Below, piece after piece: positions 6,545 to 12,385 of a stretch of DNA of 12,385 nt. Each line of letters starts with the position of its first letter. Position 1 is the first letter of the stretch. The translations under genes and the position numbers were made by a program. The stretch is from 40CM-2-70-7 sp035279865 (GTDB lineage: Bacteria; Gemmatimonadota; Gemmatimonadetes; Gemmatimonadales; GWC2-71-9), in NCBI GenBank assembly GCA_035279865.1, contig DATEGY010000314.1, forward strand, positions 1-12,385, read 5' to 3'. The notes under the pieces were generated by a model. That model saw only the letters and a list, made by a program, of their open reading frames with translations. It did not search any database and was not told the origin of the DNA.

Positions 6545-8352
6545 CACCGGTCCTTCAATCGGTCGAGGATGCGCTCCGCGAGGGCGGTTGAAAACCCGGG
6601 GAGCGCGGCGATTTCGGCGGCCGTCGCGGTCTTCACACCCGCCAGCGAGCCGAAGCGTTCGAGAAGCGATTTCCGGCGGGAGGGTCCGATCCCGCGAATT
6701 TCCAGCAGCGCCGACGTGATGGTGCGAGCCGAACGGCGCTGCCGGCTGTAACTGACGGCGAAGCGGTGCGCCTCGTCTCGGGCGCGTTGCAGGAGCCTGA
6801 GCGATGGACTCCGGCGGGACAGGACGAGAGGCTCGGGGCGGTCGGGGAAGAACACATGTTCGTCCTTCTTCGCGAGGCTCACCAGGGGGAGCGCCGGCGC
6901 CCCGGCGGCGATCGCGGCAGCCACCGCCGCGGAGAGCTGTCCCTTGCCCCCGTCGATCACGGCGAGGTCGGGTAACGGCTTCTGCTCCGCGAGCCGGCGC
7001 TTCACGAACCGTGTGATCACCTCATTGATGGCGGCGAAATCATCCTGCTGGGCGGGACCGTTGATCTTGTACTTGCGGTATTCGCCCTTCTTGGGGCGGC
7101 CCGACTCGAACCACACGAGGGAGCCGACCGTGTCCCGCCCCTGGTTGGTCGAGATATCGACACAGATGAACGACCGTGGCACCGCCGCGAGCCCCAGGTC
7201 GCGGCCGAGCGCGTACACGGGGTCGGCGGCCCGCTCCTCGATGTCGAAGGACTCGATCATCAGCGAATCGAGCAGATGCCGGGCATTCTGCTCGGCGAGC
7301 GCCACGACGCGCGCGTTCGCACCCCGCTGGGGAGTAAGCCAGCTGACGTTCGCGGACAGGTCTCGCAGCGCCTCGAAGTCCTCCGGTGCGAACGGCAGGA
7401 GCACCCGGCTCGCCCGTTGTTCCAGCGGCAGGTAGTAGCGCACCAGGAAGGCGGAGAGTACGGCGGCCTCGGACTCCCCTTCCGCGTGCTCCAGGAAGCG
7501 GTGCTCCCGGGCGACGACACGGCCATCCCGCACCCGGAGAATGACGCCGCACGCGTCATCCCCGTCCCGGGCGAATCCGATGGCATCCGCGTCTCCTCCC
7601 CCCACCTGCTCCACCGCCTGGGGCCGGTCGATCTGTTCCAGCCACCGGATGGCATCCCGGAGCTGGGCGGCCCGCTCGTAGTCCTGGAGCCTGCTCGCGT
7701 CGTTCATGCGCTCCCGCAGCCGCGTGCGCACATCCACCGTCTTGCCTTCCAGGAAGAGCAGCACGTCGTCGATCATGCGCCGGTATTCCTCCTGCGACTG
7801 GTAGCGCACGCAGGGGGCCTTGCAGCGTTCGATGTGATAGTCGAGACAGGGCCGGTCGGGGTGCTCCTCAGGGAGCTTCCAGTTGCAGGACCGGACCGTG
7901 AAGAGCCGGCGAATGATCTGGAGGGTCTGCCGCAGCGTCCCGACGTCCGTGTAGGGCCCATAGTACCGCGCCCCCGGGATGGAGACCCGCCGCACCACCA
8001 GGATGCGCGGGAAGGGCTCGCCCGTGGTCACGGCAATCTGGGGGTAGCTCTTGTCATCCCTGAGGAGGACGTTGAACCGGGGACCGTGGGCCTTGATGAG
8101 GTTGTTCTCGAGCAGCAAGGCCTCGGCTTCGGTGGGGACCACGATGGTCTCCACCGCGGCGATCTGCCGGACCAGCGCCTGATGCTTGGCGACGTCTTCG
8201 TGATCGGGGCCGAAGTACGACCGGACGCGCGAACGGAGACTCTTGGCCTTCCCGACGTACAGAATCTCCCCCTCGGCGTCCTTCCAGAGGTAGACGCCGG
8301 GGTGGTCCGGGAGCGTGGCTAGCGTGCGGGCGAGTTCCGGAGGTATTGCCAT
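6544..8352 (-). CDS. uvrC: UvrABC excinuclease subunit C
   Basis: UvrC makes the 3' and 5' incisions around bulky DNA lesions during nucleotide excision repair, after UvrA and UvrB load. The 602 residues are the normal length. In order: a GIY-YIG nuclease domain (about 13-95; GVY 19-21, YVGKAK 32-37); a cysteine cluster C156, C169, C177, C181 matching the iron-sulfur site reported for UvrC; a UVR UvrB-binding helix pair (about 205-240); an RNase H-like endonuclease domain with likely catalytic Asp399, Asp467 (in VIDGGKGQ) and His529; and tandem HhH DNA-binding motifs (about 545-602). The ATG at 8352-8350 lies 34 nt inside the end of murJ. No clear SD is visible, but no other in-frame start precedes the conserved LPDHPGVY block, so coupled translation is likely. 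The frame stays open upstream to 9453, but that extension is murJ read in another frame. Confidence 0.96.
   Translation of the reverse strand: MAIPPELARTLATLPDHPGVYLWKDAEGEILYVGKAKSLRSRVRSYFGPDHEDVAKHQALVRQIAAVETIVVPTEAEALLLENNLIKAHGPRFNVLLRDDKSYPQIAVTTGEPFPRILVVRRVSIPGARYYGPYTDVGTLRQTLQIIRRLFTVRSCNWKLPEEHPDRPCLDYHIERCKAPCVRYQSQEEYRRMIDDVLLFLEGKTVDVRTRLRERMNDASRLQDYERAAQLRDAIRWLEQIDRPQAVEQVGGGDADAIGFARDGDDACGVILRVRDGRVVAREHRFLEHAEGESEAAVLSAFLVRYYLPLEQRASRVLLPFAPEDFEALRDLSANVSWLTPQRGANARVVALAEQNARHLLDSLMIESFDIEERAADPVYALGRDLGLAAVPRSFICVDISTNQGRDTVGSLVWFESGRPKKGEYRKYKINGPAQQDDFAAINEVITRFVKRRLAEQKPLPDLAVIDGGKGQLSAAVAAAIAAGAPALPLVSLAKKDEHVFFPDRPEPLVLSRRSPSLRLLQRARDEAHRFAVSYSRQRRSARTITSALLEIRGIGPSRRKSLLERFGSLAGVKTATAAEIAALPGFSTALAERILDRLKDR
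6551..6555 (-). promoter_or_regulatory. Shine-Dalgarno of thrC, inside uvrC
   Basis: AAGGA on the minus strand lies 6 nt before the ATG at 6544-6542, within the last codons of uvrC (Lys-Asp). It favours the ATG over the adjacent GTG at 6547-6545 and couples thrC translation to uvrC. Confidence 0.65.
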
Positions 8353-9896
8353 AGGCGCAGCGCGTCTGGGTGCCGGAGCAGTACGGTCACCGCTCCATAC
8401 ACGACCCCAAACATAGCGAAGGCCACAATGGCGAGCGGGATGGGGGTGAGCCCGTGCGCCAGGCGCGCGGTGAACCACCCCGCACCACCCGCCAGCACCG
8501 CGCTTCCGAGCGCCGAGGCGAAGTAGCGCCAATCTGCGACGTGCAGAATGCGCCCGATGCGATGGCTCAGATCGCGCACGTGGAAGACGAGGCTCACGGT
8601 CCAGCCGATGGACGACCCGAGTGCGATGCCGGCGGGCCCCAGCCAGCGCAGGAGCAGGAACGCCGACACCCCGGCAAGCACCAGGCAGGAGATGGCGATC
8701 GTGACGGGGGTGCGCGTGTCCCGCATGGCGTAGAAGCCGGAGGCGAAGAGCTTCACGGAGGCCTGCCCCAGGAGCCCGATGCCGTACGCCGCGAGCACGA
8801 GGCCGACGAGGTGCGAGTCGCGCGCCTCGAACCTTCCGGTCTGGAAAATCGCTGCGGCGATGGGTGTACCGAGCGCGATGAACGCGATCGCCGAGGGCAG
8901 GACGAAATAGGCGATCCGGCGGAAGCCCATGGCCACGCGGGTCCGCAGGAGCTGGTCGGCGCCCTCGGTCACCGCCTCCCGGGACAGGTCGGGGAGGGCC
9001 ACGGCGTTGATGGACGCCCCAAAGAGGCTCACCGGCAGCACCTGCACGAGCTGGGCGTACCCGAGCGTGGACGTGCCTCCATGCCCCGTGAGCGTGGAGA
9101 GGAACGCATCGACCAGTCCCGAGAGCTGCGCCGCCCCTGCCCCGACCACGACCGGGATCAGCGCCCGGACCACGTCCCGCGTGCCCTCCGGAAGGAAGCT
9201 CGCGCGGACCGGGATGCCATGCAGCAGCCGCCAGCAGGCCGGGAGTTGGACGGCAATTTGCAGGATGGAGCCGGCGACTGTACCCCAGGCCAATGCCAGG
9301 GCGAGCTGATACAGCTGCGCGTCCACCGGCAGGGCGCGGTTCACGTACCAAGTCGCTCCGCCGATCATGGCGACGATGCCGGCGACGTTCCACAGGGCGG
9401 GCGCAGCGTAGGGCAGGAAGAAGCGCCGGTGCGTATTGAGGATACCCAGGCACCAGGCGGACACGACCATCAGCCCGGTCATCGGAAAAAGGATGCGCAC
9501 CAGGGTGGTGGTCAGCTCCTTCCGGGGCTCGTCGAATCCGGCGGCGATGACCTCGGTGATGGCCGGCGCGAACGCGATACCCAGGGCCGCCAGGACTCCG
9601 GTGGCGAACAGCACGAGGCCGAGGACGGCCCCCGCCAGCGCGCGCGCCGCGCCCTTGTCCTCACGCTCATTCAGGGCGGCATATACCGGAATGAACGACG
9701 CGGAGAGGGTCCCCTCCCCCAGCAGGCTGCGGATGGTGTTCGGAATCCTGAGGGCGATGCGGAACGCATCGGCCGGGATGGTGTCGTTGCCGAAGTAGTG
9801 GGCGAAGACGCGCTCGCGGACGAAGCCGAGCACGCGACTGACCAGGATGCCGGCGGCGACCAGCGCGGCGTGGCGGCCGCCGCTTTCGCGTGGCAT
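8319..9896 (-). CDS. murJ: Lipid II flippase MurJ
   Basis: MurJ (MviN) is a MOP-superfamily membrane protein that flips lipid II from the inner to the outer face of the cytoplasmic membrane for peptidoglycan synthesis. The 525 residues contain about 14 hydrophobic segments. The N-terminal signature SRVLGFVRERVFA (20-32) and RIPNTIRSLLGEGTLSASFIPVY (from residue 50) are diagnostic, and their conserved arginines line the lipid II cavity in characterised MurJ proteins. The ATG at 9896-9894 shares one base with the TGA of the small coiled-coil gene upstream, and its 3' end overlaps uvrC by 34 nt. Both junctions suggest translational coupling within a single transcript. The SD is weak (AAGAG, 3 nt before the ATG). 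Confidence 0.96.
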   Translation of the reverse strand: MPRESGGRHAALVAAGILVSRVLGFVRERVFAHYFGNDTIPADAFRIALRIPNTIRSLLGEGTLSASFIPVYAALNEREDKGAARALAGAVLGLVLFATGVLAALGIAFAPAITEVIAAGFDEPRKELTTTLVRILFPMTGLMVVSAWCLGILNTHRRFFLPYAAPALWNVAGIVAMIGGATWYVNRALPVDAQLYQLALALAWGTVAGSILQIAVQLPACWRLLHGIPVRASFLPEGTRDVVRALIPVVVGAGAAQLSGLVDAFLSTLTGHGGTSTLGYAQLVQVLPVSLFGASINAVALPDLSREAVTEGADQLLRTRVAMGFRRIAYFVLPSAIAFIALGTPIAAAIFQTGRFEARDSHLVGLVLAAYGIGLLGQASVKLFASGFYAMRDTRTPVTIAISCLVLAGVSAFLLLRWLGPAGIALGSSIGWTVSLVFHVRDLSHRIGRILHVADWRYFASALGSAVLAGGAGWFTARLAHGLTPIPLAIVAFAMFGVVYGAVTVLLRHPDALRLWQYLRNSPAR

Positions 9897-10159
9897 CAGC
9901 TCTTGGGTTTCTCGAGCAACTTTTGGACGAACTGGACCTCGTCGCGGGTGGAAGCCAGGAGGGACTTCATCTCTTCCACATCCGCTTCGAGCAAATCGAC
10001 CTTGCGCTGCAGCTCCTGCACTTCAGGCGCCCGCTGCGCCTCCACCGGCGGCTCCATGCGGCGGGCGAACGACCGTCCCAGTGGTGAATCCACCAGGATG
10101 GCCGTGATCGGGATGAGCAGGGCGATGAAGAGTACCGCGCCGAGGACGATTTCCCACAT
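9896..10159 (-). CDS. Small membrane-anchored coiled-coil protein, function unknown
   Basis: The product has 87 residues and I do not recognise its family. Residues 3-23 (EIVLGAVLFIALLIPITAILV) form one transmembrane helix with almost nothing before it. A basic and proline-rich linker (RSFARRMEPPVEAQRAP) follows. Residues 47-82 form a regular coiled coil: V47, L50, V54, L57, V61, M64, L68, T71, V75, V78 and L82 sit at strict 3-4 spacing for five heptads. The cytoplasmic side is likely, because the Arg-rich segment follows the helix. The ATG is 10 nt after the bshC stop without a convincing SD, and its TGA overlaps the murJ ATG by one base, so co-expression with murJ is expected. General size and layout recall small phage-shock or divisome-type membrane proteins, but I cannot assign it. 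The longer in-frame opening up to 10465 is bshC read in another frame. Confidence 0.75.
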   Translation of the reverse strand: MWEIVLGAVLFIALLIPITAILVDSPLGRSFARRMEPPVEAQRAPEVQELQRKVDLLEADVEEMKSLLASTRDEVQFVQKLLEKPKS

Positions 10160-10169
10160 ACCGGGGATT

Positions 10170-11594
10170 CTAGAGAGCGTCGGTCCAGCGCGCCACCTCG
10201 CGCGCCAGCTCGTCCACCAGGGGAGACCCGTACCGCAGCAGGAAGGACGCGACGGTGAGGGAACGCTCCTGCGGTGTCCCCAGCGGGTACAGTGCCGCGC
10301 GGGCCTTGGTGATCTGGCCGGTGAGCGTTTCATGCGTCCGCTTGACGCTCGCCACCAGCTTCTTCTCGATCTCGTGGGTACCGCCCAGCGCCTGGTTGCG
10401 GGCCGACTGCACGGTCCGTTCCAGCGTGGGGTCGATCGTCGCCGCTGCCTTGGCCAGCGCGTCATACTCCGACGTCAGGGACGTGCGGAGCCGCTCCAGC
10501 AGCTCGAGGGTCTCCGGCGGGAGAGCGCCCTTGGCGATCCGTCCTTCCAGGGCGCCGGCGGGAGGCTTCAAGTCGATGGCGGTGATCCGGTGCCGGTCGA
10601 GTACCTTCTCCACCTTCGACTCGATCAGGACGCCGGACCAGCGCGGAACCGGGGTCTGGGGTGTGACGCCGAGGGCCGCGTGGCACGGGGCGGCGTCGGG
10701 CAGGTACTGGAGCTCTCCCGGCCCGGCGCAGTACGCCACGGTCGGAAAGAGCGCGGCTTCAACGGCCGGGCGCAGCAGCACGTTTGGGGACAGCCGCTCG
10801 GGAGCGGTCGTGGCGATCTCTTCGAGATCCGCCCGGGTGAAGCGCTCTTCACTGCGCCTGGTAACGTAGGTCTTCTCTTCGGCCCGCAGCCGATCCCGCC
10901 CGAGCTTCCCTTCGACGAGCACCGGTGACAGCCCGTCCGGCAGGACCACGTCGAGCGCCTTGAGGAGCCACGGAGCGGCCGCGCGCTTGGCGGACGGAGC
11001 GTGGGCGCGGAACACGGCGAGACCGTGACTTGCGAGCAGCGCATTGACCGCCTCGGCGAAGGCGTCGGCCAGGTTCTGCTCGGGACGGTAAGCGGCGGCG
11101 AGCCACGAGAGGACCGGGGCCTTGAACTCGGTGTCCGGGGTCCTGGTACGCAGCTCCTCGAGTGCCCGTATGACCTCCTCGCCGCACGGTTCCCGGAACA
11201 GCGAGCGCTGGGGCGCGTCCGCGGTGCGCTCCCGGAGCACGATGGCGTGGGCGTCTCCGGCGGCATCCAGGAAGGCACAGTGGTTCGCTTCCGCGAAGTC
11301 GGCGTCGTCGCCGGCGGCCCAGAACACGGGCACCACCGGAACGTGGCGCTCCCGCTCCAGACGGGCGGCCAGGGCGATCGCCGACAGCGCTTTGTGCACG
11401 GTATACAGGGGGCCGGTGAAGAGGCCGGGCTGCTGGCCGGTCGTCACGACGAGGACTTCACCCTTCGCGAGCCGGTCGCGTCCCGGCCCGGGGAGCACGG
11501 CATCCAGCACGTCGGCGGACACCCGGTGCGGCACGCCCGCCCGGGGGCGGCGCGTGTCGGCGGCGATGGGAGTCGCAAGCACCCGCGGCATCAT
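10170..11594 (-). CDS. bshC: BshC, putative bacillithiol cysteine-adding enzyme
   Basis: BshC catalyses the last step of bacillithiol synthesis, adding cysteine to glucosaminyl-malate. Evidence is the family signature TTGQQPGLFTGPLYTVHKA (51-69), then PVFWAAGDDADFAEANH (89-105), and an alpha-helical, coiled-coil-like C-terminal region (about 370-450) with the YGSP segment near the end. The protein has 474 residues, shorter than the ~540 I recall for Bacillus subtilis BshC. Some of the difference is at the N-terminus, where only ~50 residues precede the GQQ motif. Two ATGs are possible, 11594-11592 and 11591-11589; both overlap the TGA of the AMMECR1 gene, with AGGA directly upstream. bshA and bshB are not in the window, so whether bacillithiol is made cannot be judged. 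Family assignment is strong. The precise substrate in this organism is inferred. Confidence 0.9.
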   Translation of the reverse strand: MMPRVLATPIAADTRRPRAGVPHRVSADVLDAVLPGPGRDRLAKGEVLVVTTGQQPGLFTGPLYTVHKALSAIALAARLERERHVPVVPVFWAAGDDADFAEANHCAFLDAAGDAHAIVLRERTADAPQRSLFREPCGEEVIRALEELRTRTPDTEFKAPVLSWLAAAYRPEQNLADAFAEAVNALLASHGLAVFRAHAPSAKRAAAPWLLKALDVVLPDGLSPVLVEGKLGRDRLRAEEKTYVTRRSEERFTRADLEEIATTAPERLSPNVLLRPAVEAALFPTVAYCAGPGELQYLPDAAPCHAALGVTPQTPVPRWSGVLIESKVEKVLDRHRITAIDLKPPAGALEGRIAKGALPPETLELLERLRTSLTSEYDALAKAAATIDPTLERTVQSARNQALGGTHEIEKKLVASVKRTHETLTGQITKARAALYPLGTPQERSLTVASFLLRYGSPLVDELAREVARWTDAL

Positions 11595-12220
11595 TCCTGG
11601 TGATCCTCTTCGAAGACGTCCGCTTGAAACGTCAGAACCCGGGTCCCGGGTTCACGCCAGGCGGTCCGGGGCAGTCCGGCCTTCTCACACGTCGCGGCAA
11701 GAAACTCAGCGGGTCCCCAGCCCTGCTCCGGACCCACCTGGGGGAGGAGCAGCCCCCGGGCACTCCCCCGCTCCACCATCAGTCCATCCCGGCCGATCAC
11801 GATGGCCGCCGGATCCGCGGGGTCGACCACCTGGGGCGTCGTGAGCACGGAAATCTCGATCCTTACCCGATCCAGTTCTTCCGGCGAGAGCGGGGGAAAA
11901 CGGGGATCATCCCGCGCCGCCGCTACGGCCAGCCCGGGAATCAGCTCCCCGAGTGCCCGATCGTCGTTCACGTGTCCCAGGCATCCTCGAAGGTCCTCCC
12001 CGATCCGCAGCGTCACGAAGGCGCCCCGGCGAATGTCCGGGAGATTGAGCGAGACCGGCAATCCCCGGCGGAGTGCGCGCTCTAGGGCCGTCCGCGCCAC
12101 CGTGAGCAGCCCGTGCCGCCCCTCGGGGGTGAGTTCAGGGTCCCCGGTGATACGGCTCTCCCCGCCTGATCGTGTAGGCCCGATAGAGCTGCTCCAGCAC
12201 CACCACGCGCGCCAGCTCAT
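11591..12220 (-). CDS. AMMECR1-domain protein (AmmeMemoRadiSam protein A type)
   Basis: The domain spans about residues 30-205 and is recognised by LTPEGRHGLLTVARTALERAL at its start, the hallmark LRGCLGHV, then RDDPRFPPLSPEELDRVRIEISVLTTP and LLLPQVGPEQGWGPAEFLAATCEKAGLP. AMMECR1 proteins are widespread, and their biochemical role is unsettled. In many genomes they accompany a MEMO protein and a radical SAM enzyme, but neither is here. The start is uncertain. The only ATG, GTG or TTG before the conserved first helix is ATG 12220, which is 86 nt inside rlmH and would add about 30 residues of non-conserved, Trp/Ser-rich sequence. A non-canonical start nearer 12150 is possible. The stop overlaps the bshC start (ATGATG arrangement). 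Confidence 0.85.
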   Translation of the reverse strand: MSWRAWWCWSSSIGPTRSGGESRITGDPELTPEGRHGLLTVARTALERALRRGLPVSLNLPDIRRGAFVTLRIGEDLRGCLGHVNDDRALGELIPGLAVAAARDDPRFPPLSPEELDRVRIEISVLTTPQVVDPADPAAIVIGRDGLMVERGSARGLLLPQVGPEQGWGPAEFLAATCEKAGLPRTAWREPGTRVLTFQADVFEEDHQE

Positions 12221-12385
12221 GGGGGAACGTGAGGGCTGAGAGGGACCAGACGTGATCGGCCCGCTTCATCACGTCATCCGGCAGGGCTGTGGCGCCCCCG
12301 ATGGCGAACACCACATCCCGTGCGTCCCGCTCCCATCGCTCGGTCTGAGTCGCCAGATCCCGTGACGACCAGGATTCACCGGTCC
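12135..12385 (-). CDS. rlmH: RlmH, 23S rRNA pseudouridine-1915 N3-methyltransferase (C-terminal part)
   Basis: The last 82 codons of a SPOUT-class methyltransferase end at TGA 12137-12135; the 5' end lies beyond the window. Translating the minus strand gives SWSSRDLATQTERWE, FAIGGATALPDDV, then VWSLSALTFPHELARVVVLEQLYRA and the closing RGEPYHRGP. These match the RlmH C-terminus, including the SLSALT-PH segment and the PYHR tail that complete the SAM-binding knot and the active site. RlmH methylates pseudouridine 1915 of 23S rRNA on assembled 70S ribosomes. One minor difference is GGATAL where GGxxGL is usual. The downstream AMMECR1 frame overlaps its end. Confidence 0.93.
   Translation of the reverse strand, partial: TGESWSSRDLATQTERWERDARDVVFAIGGATALPDDVMKRADHVWSLSALTFPHELARVVVLEQLYRAYTIRRGEPYHRGP

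Noticed and set aside
8353..9453. N-terminal extension of the uvrC frame to 9453 (969 codons in total)
   Set aside because: The extra 367 codons are murJ read out of frame, and the UvrC GIY-YIG domain begins normally just after ATG 8352.
8370..10928. 852-codon open frame on the plus strand
   Set aside because: It lies antisense to murJ, the coiled-coil gene and bshC. The product is low-complexity, rich in Arg, Gly, His and Asp, with no recognisable motif: the usual antisense shadow of high-GC genes.
11635..11653. Perfect palindrome with 9-nt arms around one central base (GAACCCGGG/CCCGGGTTC)
   Set aside because: It lies inside the AMMECR1 coding sequence (Glu-Pro-Gly-Thr-Arg-Val codons), has no T-run, and is easily produced by GC-rich codons. 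It is not the REP unit.

Overview
The window is GC-rich (roughly two thirds G+C by eye, not counted). It carries a dense, almost entirely minus-strand bacterial chromosomal segment. The mix suggests a Gemmatimonadota-like or related soil or environmental bacterium: a bacillithiol-type BshC, a single-frame LarC, an archaeal-style threonine synthase, and secreted Asp/Ser-rich TPR proteins. This placement is an inference from gene content, and no marker in the window is decisive. No phage, plasmid, CRISPR or transposase genes are visible.

Layout in the direction of transcription (right to left): rlmH 3' end (12385-12135); AMMECR1-domain protein (~12220-11591); bshC (11594-10170); a small membrane-anchored coiled-coil protein (10159-9896); murJ (9896-8319); uvrC (8352-6544); thrC (6544-5393); larC (5365-4184); a secreted TPR protein (4181-2664); and a CBS-tailed ClC chloride transporter or channel (2662-797). 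These ten genes overlap or are at most 27 nt apart, so they look like one long, translationally coupled run. After it come a tRNA-Gly(CCC) with its own well-formed sigma70-type promoter (800-772, gene 762-691), an inverted pair of REP-like hairpins (about 581-660), and the N-terminal 183 codons of a second secreted TPR protein (550-2), which runs off the left edge.

Functionally the run mixes housekeeping tasks: ribosome methylation (RlmH), low-molecular-weight thiol synthesis (BshC), cell-wall precursor flipping (MurJ), nucleotide excision repair (UvrC), threonine synthesis (ThrC), nickel-pincer cofactor assembly (LarC) and ion transport (ClC). There is no single pathway. Close packing, not shared function, is the common thread.

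The least explained elements are: the 87-residue TM plus perfect-heptad coiled-coil protein between bshC and murJ; the two paralogous secreted TPR proteins on either side of the ClC/tRNA/REP block; the REPIN-like hairpin pair; and the unresolved start of the AMMECR1 gene, whose only canonical start lies 86 nt inside rlmH. I see no clearly new multi-gene system.
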